Of a DNA stretch of 64,000 nt, positions 17,220 to 25,454 are shown piece by piece (the first letter of the stretch is position 1; the number at the start of each line of letters is the position of its first letter). The notes beneath the pieces were generated by a model. It searched no databases, was not told the DNA's origin, and was given only the letters and a program-made list of their open reading frames with translations. This stretch comes from Pseudomonas sp. G2-4 (GTDB lineage Bacteria > Pseudomonadota > Gammaproteobacteria > Pseudomonadales > Pseudomonadaceae), in assembly GCF_030064125.1 (NCBI RefSeq), contig NZ_CP125957.1:4464001-4528000 (forward strand), given 5' to 3'. Made by a program: the position numbers and the translations under genes.

Positions 17220-18506
17220 TTATTTCTGACCAATCTGCGGTCGGCGATACAAGCGAACCCCAATCCTGAGTTGTTCCAGGTAGTCGGGATCATTCGACTC
17301 CGGTGAAAACGTCGTGACACCGTCCCAACCATCATCCCCCACCTCGAACACAGACAGCGCCGGAACAGGCTCGCCATCGACTTGATAGCGCGAGATGTAG
17401 CGACGGCGCACAACGGCCTTGTTCCTGGAATAAAGCCACTCCAAGCGCACCCATACCTCATCGGGATCTTTGATCGCGTCGGCCAGGAGCAGCAGCTCGC
17501 GGGCGTGGCCGCGCTTGCGAATCTTCAAAGCGCCTGTTTTGGCATTGGTGAACAACTCGCGCCCGATGACCACTGTGTCCCCAGTCACGTCCTTGAACAC
17601 CACCGGCTTTGCATCGGTCGCGCCGAACTCACCGAGGAATCGCTCTACATATTCCGAATCGCTTAAGTCCGTCGGCAACAGCCGGTCGGGCGCCATTTCT
17701 CGCGCTGGAGGCAGCGCACCTGGTGCACGACGGTTCGGCAGTCCGGCGCCTTGAATGCTACTTGCACGCGCTCCGGGATCAGGCAGAGGGTCATAGGCTC
17801 GCAGAGGTGGAACGGCTGCATTCAACCGCGATTGACCGGGCGCATAGTCGAAGCCTGGATCAATTCCTTTGGGCACCTGGACCACTCTGGGGCCGTTCGG
17901 ACTGTTAACGCCGATGGTCCTACTTTCGTATTCAATAACCGGCGCAGGACCCACCGTCAGCCCTTGCCGGTCAACGTCTCGCTGACTAAGCATGAACTTC
18001 TTGCACTTGCAGCCCCAACCATTCTGCGGACTATGAGTCGTCCACCATGGATCATCCAGGGGTAACACCGTGCCATCCCATGCCAGATGCTGCGGCCGTG
18101 GGTGCGCACTATCTCCGTGACGATAAATCCCAAAAGGCCGACGCTTGCGCAGCTCAGGGTCCGCCATCTGCGTTTCACGGCCAGCGTTATAGGACTGACG
18201 TAGGTTGGTTTCGTAAATCACGCGGGAGCGCCAGCCCCGGCCGCCGTTGTACTGCCATCCATGCTTTCCAACAACCTGGTCGAAGTCCTTTCTGAACTGT
18301 TCAAGGGTCAAACCCTGGCTAATCGCCTTTTCAACGGCGCCGCGCATGTCACAAAGCAGGTCCCGCTTCATCGTCCCGGCGACGACAAAAGCCCAGTCAT
18401 GTTCGACGTTATAAATGTCCGTCCAAGCGCGGGTTGGAACGTCCGTCTTGCCCCGGAAATAGTCGATTTGCTCTTTGAATGGAAGAGAGCCATGAGATAC
18501 CGCCAT
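17220..18506 (-). CDS. Head morphogenesis protein gpF with C-terminal nuclease-like (PBECR) domain
   Basis: 428 residues. The first ~245 are the Mu F domain: 'KHGWQYNGGRGWRSRVIYETNLRQSYNAGRETQ', then 'YRHGDSAHPRPQHLAWDG' and 'WWTTHSPQNGWGCKCKKFML', including the Cys pair. A linker follows, then residues ~282-428 (YVERFLGEFG..., 'VIGRELFTNAKTGALKIRKRGHARELLLLADAIKDPDEVWV', 'RRRYISRYQVDG') that match the phage Barnase-EndoU-ColicinE5/D-RelE-like nuclease layout fused to portal or gpF proteins in other phages. Such domains are proposed to be ejected with DNA and act as toxins in competition; activity here is inferred only. Confidence 0.85.
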   Translation of the reverse strand: MAVSHGSLPFKEQIDYFRGKTDVPTRAWTDIYNVEHDWAFVVAGTMKRDLLCDMRGAVEKAISQGLTLEQFRKDFDQVVGKHGWQYNGGRGWRSRVIYETNLRQSYNAGRETQMADPELRKRRPFGIYRHGDSAHPRPQHLAWDGTVLPLDDPWWTTHSPQNGWGCKCKKFMLSQRDVDRQGLTVGPAPVIEYESRTIGVNSPNGPRVVQVPKGIDPGFDYAPGQSRLNAAVPPLRAYDPLPDPGARASSIQGAGLPNRRAPGALPPAREMAPDRLLPTDLSDSEYVERFLGEFGATDAKPVVFKDVTGDTVVIGRELFTNAKTGALKIRKRGHARELLLLADAIKDPDEVWVRLEWLYSRNKAVVRRRYISRYQVDGEPVPALSVFEVGDDGWDGVTTFSPESNDPDYLEQLRIGVRLYRRPQIGQK

Positions 18507-18615
18507 TGTTAACCTGCTCTGGTCGCGTTAAAAAATGCCATACAGCCCTAATCATTTCCGAATCTCTGCCGACCCTATGTCGTTAGTCCATCACATTTCA
18601 AATGGAAAGGTTTAA

Positions 18616-18885
18616 ATGCTAAACGATCTTATGTTCTATTCGTTTTTCCTCAGTGCAGCCATCTTTGCCGGCACTTACTATCTGACGAAGAAAAGTAAAG
18701 GCCTTGCTTGGATCGTTACTATCGTCGTGGCTTTGGTGGTTGTTGGATTCGTGTTTCCTTCACCTCAGCAGGCGCACGACCTTTCAAATATTGCAAACAA
18801 CTTCACGCTGCTTATTTCCAAGGGTGTTTATCTGCTTTGTTGGGGTGGGGCAGCAGTGATTTTGCATAAGCTGCTTCCAGATTGA
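18616..18885 (+). CDS. Small three-helix membrane protein, opposite strand to late genes
   Basis: 89 residues with three hydrophobic stretches: about 6-25 (FYSFFLSAAIFAGTYYL), 31-49 (AWIVTIVVALVVVGFVF) and 65-87 (LLISKGVYLLCWGGAAVIL). AAAGG precedes the ATG by five bases. It sits between gpF and portal but on the opposite strand, so it must have its own promoter and could be expressed in the lysogen. No family recognised. Membrane morons of this kind often act in superinfection exclusion; that is inference. Confidence 0.65.
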   Translation: MLNDLMFYSFFLSAAIFAGTYYLTKKSKGLAWIVTIVVALVVVGFVFPSPQQAHDLSNIANNFTLLISKGVYLLCWGGAAVILHKLLPD

Positions 18886-18896
18886 TTCGAAGCGAC

Positions 18897-20453
18897 TCAT
18901 AGTCCTCGCAATATGTCATCTCGCCCAGCCAAACTGGCAGCCGCAAGCCCATCGGCAATTGCATCTGCCAACTGGGCGGTGTTCATCATTGGATAGGTTT
19001 CAATCAACCGATCCCGAAACTCTTCCAAGCTATTGACGGTGTCGAGCAATTCTTTGATTTGCTCGACCATGTCATCTAAGGGGCCCGCTACGGCCTGTTC
19101 CAACCTCCGCACCTGGTTATCCACGATGTCCGGAATAGCCGCTGGCTTGACTGGCGTCTGCTCACGGTTCGTTGCCTGTGCCAAAGCTGGAGAAACGACC
19201 GGCGCTGGCATGCCCAGCAGTTCCGCCCCGGCCGCTGGTTCGGGAATATTGAGCTTGTCCCGAATAACCGACTGCTCGACCTTCAGGCCCAGTGGCACTA
19301 GATCCTTTAGCGCCTGTATCAGAATCTTCGAATCTTCCGGTTGTGGAACGTCCAGGATCAGACGCGGATAAGGTCGACCTGGTGCAAAGTTCAGGTCGCA
19401 CCAGGGGCGGACGAAGTACCGTTGCAGGGTGTTGGATTCAGCCTTGGCGTCGGCTTGCAACAGGTCAAGGCGTACCTCGTTATGCACCGTGGCTTGGGCT
19501 TGGCTGGAACCGTCGTCGGTAGACATGGTTTGCCCGACCACCGCCTTACTGACCTGTTTATCCCACCACTCGGCCAGACCTTTGAAGAAGTCACCCGCGC
19601 CCGTGACATTAGCGGCCTGGGTGAAGTCGATGCGCATGCTGTCAGGGATGACGGCGGCGGCATCGCTGCCGAGGTTGGCCACCGCCGACATGAGTGTCGC
19701 AATGTCTTCTTTACTCGCCCCTGGTCCATAGCGACCGACGCGCATGGGCATGCCAAAGATGTCGGCAAAGCCCATCCAGTCTTTCCAGGTCCAGGCCTTG
19801 CACATGTAACCAACGGCGGCGAGACGCGCCAAGCCGCCCCGGATAGGCAGACCCGAACGGATGCGCGGCAGGTGGACGATGAACTTGTAAGGTGCCAACG
19901 CAACGCCGTCGACGGGATCAGCCTCATCTAGCAAGCGCAGTTCCCGGCCGGTGTCTCGGTCGAATTGAAAGAAGCGCTGGTCGCGGGGTTCAAAGCGTGA
20001 TGGGTTCCAGGTCTTGCCGCTGCGATCCCACATGATCTCCGACACAGCGTAACCCTTGCCCATGGCGTCGGTCAGGTCGGCTTGCAGCTCGCCAAATTCG
20101 GGCGAGTCGACAACCTCTTTCAACGCATCGGCCCGACGGATGTCCTCGGCGTCGTCGCTCGCAGCCTCAACCCGGATGTTCAGGCCAGCCACCGCTAACT
20201 TGCGAGTGCCCAGGACCGAGGCGTAATGCAGATCGCGCTCTTCCATTTCCTCGGCCAGGGTCAGGTAGTCATGGGCTGAGCCTTCGGAGGCAGCTTGCAG
20301 GATATTGGCGAGCCGACCAGGCGTCAGGCCGCTGGCCACCGACTGGTGCCAAACCTGGCGAATGCCAGTGGTGCGGGCGGCGGCCAGTTCTTCGGTGAGT
20401 TTGTCGTACTGGATGGGTCGGCCGTACTGGTCGACGATGCGTGAATCAGCCAT
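18897..20453 (-). CDS. Portal protein, Mu gp29 (DUF935)
   Basis: 518 residues from MADSRIVDQYGRPIQYDKL; the ATG overlaps the terminase stop as TAATG. Mu gp29 forms the dodecameric DNA gateway at one capsid vertex. The signature stretches 'YLTLAEEMEERDLHYASVLGTRKLAVAGL', 'KGYAVSEIMWDRSGKTW' and 'YGPGASKEDIATLMSAVANLG' are all present. Length fits Mu gp29 (about 512). Confidence 0.92.
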   Translation of the reverse strand: MADSRIVDQYGRPIQYDKLTEELAAARTTGIRQVWHQSVASGLTPGRLANILQAASEGSAHDYLTLAEEMEERDLHYASVLGTRKLAVAGLNIRVEAASDDAEDIRRADALKEVVDSPEFGELQADLTDAMGKGYAVSEIMWDRSGKTWNPSRFEPRDQRFFQFDRDTGRELRLLDEADPVDGVALAPYKFIVHLPRIRSGLPIRGGLARLAAVGYMCKAWTWKDWMGFADIFGMPMRVGRYGPGASKEDIATLMSAVANLGSDAAAVIPDSMRIDFTQAANVTGAGDFFKGLAEWWDKQVSKAVVGQTMSTDDGSSQAQATVHNEVRLDLLQADAKAESNTLQRYFVRPWCDLNFAPGRPYPRLILDVPQPEDSKILIQALKDLVPLGLKVEQSVIRDKLNIPEPAAGAELLGMPAPVVSPALAQATNREQTPVKPAAIPDIVDNQVRRLEQAVAGPLDDMVEQIKELLDTVNSLEEFRDRLIETYPMMNTAQLADAIADGLAAASLAGRDDILRGL

Positions 20454-22006
20454 TACCAAATGCCTTTCTGAGTTCGCCAGCCGCCACCGAGCTTGATCTC
20501 GCGATCTTGCTGGGCAGCGGGTTGGATTCGGTGATATTCGAAGATTTCGATTTCTTGCCGCGAGGCGTAGTCCGCCAGCACGGCGGCGATACCCGCGTCA
20601 CCATGGCGTTTGGGACCGGACTTTTCGCCTTTCTCGTTGGTGCGCTTTTCCGGGATCCGAGCCACGCCCTTGACCATGCGAAAGGCGCGTACATCGCTGA
20701 CCACGTCTTTGTCGGCCGGGATGTCGTAGAAGCTGTCGTCTTCCAGAGCCGCTTTAAAGGGCGGCATGTTGTCTCGATACCATCCCTCGGTAAGCATTAC
20801 CCGTTCAATACGGTTGAAACCGTACTCAATGGCGGTTTCTTCCGAGAGCTGAGAGCCGTTGCCCCTAGCGTCATCTGCGCCTTTGCGGAAGTTCGGTAAG
20901 CGGTCGATGATGTAGAACTTGATCTGACGCTGTTGCTTGAATGGCACGTTGCGCAGTTCGACTACGAACGGTGTTCGCCTGCGCAGATTCTGTTCCATGA
21001 GCAGCGGCCAGATGACCGAGAGGTCGCCAGAGCGAGCGAAGTCCATTCCATAATAGCTTTGGACATCCAGCGGGATCGCTTTAAGCAACGGGTTTAAATG
21101 CTCTTCGCACCACTCCAGCGACTCAGCAAGGCGCAGGTGTTCCGGCAGGGTCTCGTAGCCCTGAGGATAGGCCAGGCGCAACACAGGCACATCGCGGTTA
21201 CTGCGCTGCTCGACCAGGGCTAGGCTTAGGAAGGCACCACCGCCTTGGGACGGCACACAATCCAACTCTTCTTCTGAGGCATCGCCATAGAAGTCATAAA
21301 CGTCCTGGACCCAGGCAGCTTCCTCTTCGGGTTTGTACTCGATGCCCTTACGCAGACACACACGCTGATAAAGCCCATCGGCTACCGCTTCGCGGAACAG
21401 GCAGCGGAACAAGGCACCCTTGCGTTTGCCTGCGCGAATGTCATTGATCAGTTCATTGAAGGCATTTTCGGTGCCGTCATGGGTACTGATGACATGCACT
21501 TCGCCACCCCAAATCAGCAGCGCCAGTGCGGCTTTCAACAGCTCGGCCAAGTCCTGGTGAAACGCTGCCTCGTCGATTACAACGACGCCCTGACGGCCGC
21601 GCAAGTTGGATGGACGACTGGTCAGCGCGACGATGCGGTGCCCGCTGGGAAAGATGATGGTGTAGGTCTTGATGTGCTTGTCAGGATCGCTGTCGGGCCA
21701 GATGCCCTCCTCAATCTCTCCGGCCGCGTAGTTGAAAGCCCGCGCCCACATAGCGCAGGCCTGGATGTACTCAACTGTCATGTCCTGGTTGTAGCCCAGG
21801 TAATAGACCGTTTGGCCTGCAGCGGATTTTTCGGCGGCAGCCACTAGCACATTGTCCGCTGCTTCCGCCCAAGTGAGACCGATTCGGCGGGATTTTTCTC
21901 CGACCTTTAAGGGCGCGCGAATTCCGATCCAATCTTTTTGGTACTCGAGCAGAACTGCTGGCGCGGCGAAGCTGGTCGTGTTTTCAAGAATGATTGGGAG
22001 GCTCAT
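20453..22006 (-). CDS. Terminase large subunit, Mu gp28
   Basis: 517 residues. It packages DNA using an ATPase domain and a nuclease domain. A Walker-A-like segment 'EKSRRIGLTWAEA' near residue 37, Walker B 'GVVVIDEAAFH' near 143, and coupling motif 'HVISTHDGTENAF' are visible; acidic nuclease residues lie in 'SYYGMDFARSGDLSVIWPL'. Mu-type terminases cut host DNA a headful beyond the right end. It starts after a short gap from the plus-strand gene at 22066-22533. Confidence 0.92.
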   Translation of the reverse strand: MSLPIILENTTSFAAPAVLLEYQKDWIGIRAPLKVGEKSRRIGLTWAEAADNVLVAAAEKSAAGQTVYYLGYNQDMTVEYIQACAMWARAFNYAAGEIEEGIWPDSDPDKHIKTYTIIFPSGHRIVALTSRPSNLRGRQGVVVIDEAAFHQDLAELLKAALALLIWGGEVHVISTHDGTENAFNELINDIRAGKRKGALFRCLFREAVADGLYQRVCLRKGIEYKPEEEAAWVQDVYDFYGDASEEELDCVPSQGGGAFLSLALVEQRSNRDVPVLRLAYPQGYETLPEHLRLAESLEWCEEHLNPLLKAIPLDVQSYYGMDFARSGDLSVIWPLLMEQNLRRRTPFVVELRNVPFKQQRQIKFYIIDRLPNFRKGADDARGNGSQLSEETAIEYGFNRIERVMLTEGWYRDNMPPFKAALEDDSFYDIPADKDVVSDVRAFRMVKGVARIPEKRTNEKGEKSGPKRHGDAGIAAVLADYASRQEIEIFEYHRIQPAAQQDREIKLGGGWRTQKGIW

Positions 22007-22065
22007 GCTATAAAGCCTCTAACGCCCGGTATCACTAGCGAAGAACCATTCAAAGGACATGATTG

Positions 22066-22533
22066 ATGATCGACTGGATAGCAGCTGCATTTACAAGTAC
22101 CAAGACCGCTGGTGATATCGCTAAAAGCCTGATGACCTTGCGAGATGAGGAGTCTGTACGAAGCCGGGTCTTCGAGTTGACCTCCAGTTTGATGGATTTG
22201 CAGGGTCAGCTCCTTAGCGCCCAATCGGAACAGACCACCCTTATTAACCGTATCCATGCACTCGAAGTCGACATTCTGAAATTTCAGCGATGGGATGAGG
22301 AAAAGGCACGATATCAACTGCATCAGTTTCCTTCCGGAGCGCTGGCTTTTCAGATTAAACCGGAGTGTCAAAGTACAGAGCCGATGCACTATCTGTGCGC
22401 GCTCTGTATTGAACGAGCGGAAAAATCTGTAATGCAGCCCTGTGGGGCCGGTTTGAAATGTCATTCTTGTGCGGCCGTCATCCCGACGAAGGCACATGTC
22501 CCCATCAATGTTCGGCGGATTAGAAACCGCTAG
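22066..22533 (+). CDS. Coiled-coil / zinc-ribbon-like protein, opposite strand
   Basis: 155 residues. The ATG at 22066 has AAAGGA eight bases upstream; an adjacent TTG is less likely. The N-terminal 25 residues (MIDWIAAAFTSTKTAGDIAKSL) are hydrophobic. Residues ~28-75 form a coiled coil (SSLMDLQGQLLSAQSEQTTLINRIHALEV). The C-terminal ~60 carry CALC...CGAGLKCHSC, two CxxC-like pairs suggesting a small zinc ribbon. It splits the two terminase genes and points against them. No function known; the profile fits a moron expressed separately from the late operon. Confidence 0.68.
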   Translation: MIDWIAAAFTSTKTAGDIAKSLMTLRDEESVRSRVFELTSSLMDLQGQLLSAQSEQTTLINRIHALEVDILKFQRWDEEKARYQLHQFPSGALAFQIKPECQSTEPMHYLCALCIERAEKSVMQPCGAGLKCHSCAAVIPTKAHVPINVRRIRNR

Positions 22534-22538
22534 CATTT

Positions 22539-23051
22539 TCATGTGGCCATTCCCAATATCTCGCGACGGATCTCGTCAACCGTCGCTTGATTCAACCCAC
22601 CTTTCCTAGCTATTTTCTCCACACGAGACGCCGCCGCTTCGGCCTTCTCGCGATATTCGGTTTGCCATTTTTTCTGCGCAATGGAAGCCTTTCCCAACTC
22701 GGCAACAGCTTTGGCAACCTTGGCTAAATCAAACGGCTTATCATCCGTCATCAGCAGCTTAAACAAATGCTCCTGGACCAGGCGCATCAGTGCTTCGTTA
22801 ACAGCCCCCTCTTCATCCGGAGCAGCCGCCACCACGGCTCGGGCTTGTTCGCTAGCGACCTTGAGCGCCGACAGCTTGGACTCGAAGTCCTGACCATAGC
22901 GGTGCAGCGCTGACTTGCTGATCGAAAATCCCTTAGCCGAAAGCTCGGCCGCAAGGCTTTCGTACTCGCCGAAGCCGTTTTCAGCGAGGGCTTTATCCAG
23001 CCACGCTTTAACAGCCGCTGGCAGGCTGGCGACTTTGCTGCGCGGGGGCAT
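22539..23051 (-). CDS. Terminase small subunit-like, Mu gp27 (DUF3486)
   Basis: 170 residues. DUF3486 proteins recognise DNA for packaging. The helix-turn-helix-like opening (SLPAAVKAWLDKALAENGFGEYESLAAELSAKGFSISKSALHRYGQ) is typical: 'L...V...LD..L...G...Y..L...L...G..IS..ALHR'. The C-terminal half is a long charged helix. It overlaps none of its neighbours and comes right after gp26-like. Confidence 0.85.
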   Translation of the reverse strand: MPPRSKVASLPAAVKAWLDKALAENGFGEYESLAAELSAKGFSISKSALHRYGQDFESKLSALKVASEQARAVVAAAPDEEGAVNEALMRLVQEHLFKLLMTDDKPFDLAKVAKAVAELGKASIAQKKWQTEYREKAEAAASRVEKIARKGGLNQATVDEIRREILGMAT

Positions 23052-23054
23052 GAC

Positions 23055-23363
23055 TTAGCTCCAATATTTTTCGGGGCGGGCAATGCCGGGATTGCAAGGA
23101 ATGGTGTATTCAGCAAGGTCTACACCGTAGTGAGTCAGGCCACAGATCCAAACACCGTTCGGTTGTTTGTTCAGAGTCACCAGGCTACGGTCGGCCAGGT
23201 AATCCAGCTCGCGGCGCAGCTCCATTGTGGTGGAGTCCGGGTAGATGCCTTGGATAGTGGCAAGTACTACAGCTTCGTGCGGATCCACAGGACGCGAAGT
23301 GTCCAGGGTCTTGATGATGTACCAGCGCAGGGATTCCCGGCGCGTCTTGGCGGGGTCGATCAT
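23055..23363 (-). CDS. Winged-helix protein, Mu gp26-like
   Basis: 102 residues (MIDPAKTRRESLRWYIIKTLDTSRPVDPHEAVVL...). The 'RWYIIKTLDTSRP' start and 'ELRRELDYLADRSLV' second helix are conserved in the Mu gp26 family of small winged-helix proteins found before the terminase genes. Role in packaging or regulation is unclear. Overlaps the DUF2730 gene by four bases. Confidence 0.8.
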   Translation of the reverse strand: MIDPAKTRRESLRWYIIKTLDTSRPVDPHEAVVLATIQGIYPDSTTMELRRELDYLADRSLVTLNKQPNGVWICGLTHYGVDLAEYTIPCNPGIARPEKYWS

Positions 23364-23692
23364 TTGACGGTTCCTTTCAGTTGAACGTTTTCCAGCTTCA
23401 TGGCCAGCGCGTCGAGCTTGGCCTCGATGACGGTCTGGTTACGCACGTAATCTTCCCGGCGCACGTAGTGCAACGGCATGTCTCCCCGCAGACGTTCAAA
23501 GCTCAGTTCAAGCTGACGCAGACGTTCACCGTCTTTAGCGATAGCGTTAAACCGGTCATCCATGACGGCGTTGCGTTGATCAAGACGACGTTCCATTTGC
23601 AGCAGCAGGAGTTTCACCAACCCAGCAAAGCCGCCCAGGACGGTCACCCCCGCGCCAATCAGTTGCCAAGCGGGCATTTCAATCATCAGCAT
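23360..23692 (-). CDS. DUF2730 membrane-anchored coiled-coil protein (Mu gp25-like)
   Basis: 110 residues starting MLMIEMPAWQLIGAG; the ATG overlaps the stop of the zinc-finger gene as ATGA, which decides the start over an upstream in-frame Met. One transmembrane helix (QLIGAGVTVLGGFAGLVKLLLL) is followed by a charged coiled coil to the end. This is the DUF2730 arrangement. Position next to the lysis genes suggests an envelope role; function unknown. Confidence 0.8.
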   Translation of the reverse strand: MLMIEMPAWQLIGAGVTVLGGFAGLVKLLLLQMERRLDQRNAVMDDRFNAIAKDGERLRQLELSFERLRGDMPLHYVRREDYVRNQTVIEAKLDALAMKLENVQLKGTVK

Positions 23693-23913
23693 CAGCGCCC
23701 CCTTGCTCGGTCGCGACGTGTCTGGCATTCGGCGCAAAATTGCACGCCAACCAAAGCCAAGCGACGTCCCTCGGGGATCGGCATTTCACAATCCGGCATC
23801 TGGCAAAATTCGGCGGAGGGTCCTGTCAAGGTTTCCCGTTGTGCCAAATGAGCCGCCAAAGAGGTTTCGTTGTGAATCGCCTCCAGTTCGCTGGCTCTAT
23901 CAATTGCTTTCAT
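23692..23913 (-). CDS. TraR/DksA-type zinc-finger protein
   Basis: 73 residues. An N-terminal helix (DRASELEAIHNETSLAAHLAQR) is followed by a C4 zinc finger FCQMPDC...FCAEC, the TraR/DksA C4 pattern. Proteins of this family bind the RNA polymerase secondary channel and tune transcription without a separate DNA site; the phage versions are as short as this one. The gene overlaps the Rz gene by 14 bases. Confidence 0.88.
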   Translation of the reverse strand: MKAIDRASELEAIHNETSLAAHLAQRETLTGPSAEFCQMPDCEMPIPEGRRLALVGVQFCAECQTRRDRARGR

Positions 23914-24535
23914 TCAGCGTCCAATCAATCAAGTTGTTGAGCTGCGCCCGGCAGATTCCATGCAGCTCGGCATTGCGCACCTGGTTGGCCAGGATTTGAG
24001 CCTGGCCAACGCCGGAGTCGAGTTCGTCAGCGGTTCCGGTTCCGCTGGCCGTCGCAGTAGTTCCGCTGGCGTCGTTCGGGGTTGGCACTGCGGTGTTGAT
24101 TCCGTTGGCGTTGTTCCACACGCGGATAAAGCCAGTAGTGAACACAGCAACAGGTAGCGGTTCGAGCTGCGCGCCAAAGGTCGGGCGGTAGGAGCTGGTA
24201 ACACGGGCAATCTCTCCAGTGAGTGTGTCGGTGGTCTTGCGCAACAGGTCTTTAGTGTCCGCAAGCTGGCGCGCCAGCCGGTTGCCCTTGGCCTGTTCGG
24301 CAATCAATGAGGCGGACGATTGTTTCGCCGCGCTGGCTGAGGCTTCGGCCATGTGTTGTTTTTCCTGGGCGATTGATTCGCGCAGTTGGGCGACGACGAC
24401 TGCACCGTCGGCTTTGCCCTGTGCATAGCCGTCGTCATAGCCGTCTTGCCGGTTGAGGTGCAGGCCATAGACGGCCGCAGCGATAACGCCCAGATACCAG
24501 AGCGCTGGCTTGAGCAATTCGAAAGTGGTTTTCAT
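23900..24535 (-). CDS. Inner-membrane spanin (Rz-like)
   Basis: 211 residues from MKTTFELLKPALWYLG; the ATG overlaps the transglycosylase stop (ATGA). One N-terminal membrane helix (LWYLGVIAAAVYGLHL) is followed by a long periplasmic coiled coil (DGAVVVAQLRESIAQEKQHMAEASASAAKQSS...) and a Thr/Ala/Gly-rich tail. That is the Rz topology. It contains a second gene (Rz1) in another frame. Together they would fuse inner and outer membranes at the end of lysis. Confidence 0.85.
   Translation of the reverse strand: MKTTFELLKPALWYLGVIAAAVYGLHLNRQDGYDDGYAQGKADGAVVVAQLRESIAQEKQHMAEASASAAKQSSASLIAEQAKGNRLARQLADTKDLLRKTTDTLTGEIARVTSSYRPTFGAQLEPLPVAVFTTGFIRVWNNANGINTAVPTPNDASGTTATASGTGTADELDSGVGQAQILANQVRNAELHGICRAQLNNLIDWTLNESN
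23929..24204 (-). CDS. Outer-membrane spanin lipoprotein (Rz1-like), nested inside Rz
   Basis: 91 residues if translation starts at the GTG at 24204, which has GGAG nine bases upstream; there is an ATG farther out at 24303. The sequence begins with Arg residues, then a hydrophobic run and lipobox (LLLCSLLALSAC), followed by a Pro-rich mature part (GTTPTESTPQCQPRTTPAEL). Lipobox, Pro richness, and out-of-frame nesting within Rz are the recognised features of Rz1. Confidence 0.8.
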   Translation of the reverse strand: MLPAPTARPLARSSNRYLLLCSLLALSACGTTPTESTPQCQPRTTPAELLRRPAEPEPLTNSTPALARLKSWPTRCAMPSCMESAGRSSTT

Positions 24536-25164
24536 GGACAGACTCCCTGGCCCCAACCATTGGCGACATACAGGGCTTCCCAGCGCAAAAGGATCAGGCG
24601 CGGGTATCGGCGGTTTTCCTTGAAGGCTGCGGCCGAGCGGCCTGCGTTGTAGCGCTCGACGGAGTTGAACCAGGTCAGCGGGTCGGCCCCTTTAGCCGAT
24701 GCCAACTTGCGGTCACGAACCACCCAGCCCAAGCCACCGTTGTAGGCAGACAAGGTCAACGCCGCATGTTCGCAAGGGTCACGCCCCTGGAGACGAGACG
24801 ACAACCAACGGTCATAGCTGACAAGCGCCTGCATGGACCAAATTGGGTTGAACGGCTCGACCTTGCCCAGAGCTTTAGGGAACACCTGAGCAAGCCAGGT
24901 CGCGGTCGAGGGCATCACCTGGCCCAAGCCTTGCGCACCGACTGGCGACTTGGCGTCGAACCGCCACCGGCTTTCCTGGTGGATCTGCGCGGCAAAGGTC
25001 GCGACCGGGGCATCCAAACCCCATTCAGCCTGAGCAATACGGGTCAGGTCGCGGCGGTAGCGTTCGGCTTCGTCGGGGATCTCTGCGCGTACCGGCAAGC
25101 TGACTGCCAGCCCAATGATGGAAGCCATGCAGAGCGCCGACAGATAGAGAAGAGGCGTTCGCAT
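24532..25164 (-). CDS. Lytic transglycosylase (SLT domain) endolysin
   Basis: 210 residues with an N-terminal signal peptide (LLYLSALCMASIIGLAVSLPVRA). The SLT-like goose-lysozyme fold is marked by the catalytic Glu in 'AAQIHQESRW', then 'GAQGLGQVMPSTATWLA' and 'LTLSAYNGGLGWV'. It cleaves the MurNAc-GlcNAc bond. A signal sequence means Sec export rather than release through the holin, or a signal-arrest-release mode. It lies between holin and spanin, as in other Mu-like Pseudomonas phages. Confidence 0.9.
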   Translation of the reverse strand: MRTPLLYLSALCMASIIGLAVSLPVRAEIPDEAERYRRDLTRIAQAEWGLDAPVATFAAQIHQESRWRFDAKSPVGAQGLGQVMPSTATWLAQVFPKALGKVEPFNPIWSMQALVSYDRWLSSRLQGRDPCEHAALTLSAYNGGLGWVVRDRKLASAKGADPLTWFNSVERYNAGRSAAAFKENRRYPRLILLRWEALYVANGWGQGVCP

Positions 25165-25166
25165 GA

Positions 25167-25454
25167 TCAGAGCCCCAACGTCAGGCCAAGCACGCAGGCC
25201 AGTACGACCAGAGCACGGCGGACTCCGGCCATGGCGCGTTCGGGGCGAGCCACTTGGTTGGGCCGTGCATAGGGGAACAATGCGCGATCAATCCAATAAC
25301 CGAGCACCCCGCCCAACGTGACCAGGCCAGCCTTATAGAGCACGACCGGAAGTTTGGTGGGAGCGACCAGGGCAAGGCAGATCAGGAGAATCAGCGTGAT
25401 CAATGTCCAGTCGGTCATGCGTGGCGCACGGCGGCGCCGTTGAATGTGATCCAT
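25167..25454 (-). CDS. Putative holin
   Basis: 95 residues. A basic N-terminus (HIQRRRRAPR) precedes three predicted membrane helices: DWTLITLILLICLALVAP, VVLYKAGLVTLGGVLGYWI and RALVVLACVLGLTLGL. Three helices, small size and place beside the lysozyme fit a class I holin. Start ATG overlaps the upstream stop as TGATG. No sequence family recalled with certainty. Confidence 0.75.
   Translation of the reverse strand: MDHIQRRRRAPRMTDWTLITLILLICLALVAPTKLPVVLYKAGLVTLGGVLGYWIDRALFPYARPNQVARPERAMAGVRRALVVLACVLGLTLGL

Noticed and set aside
22003..22542. Minus-strand frame of 179 codons
   Set aside because: It is antisense to the better supported plus-strand gene at 22066-22533, lacks a ribosome site and shows no domain.
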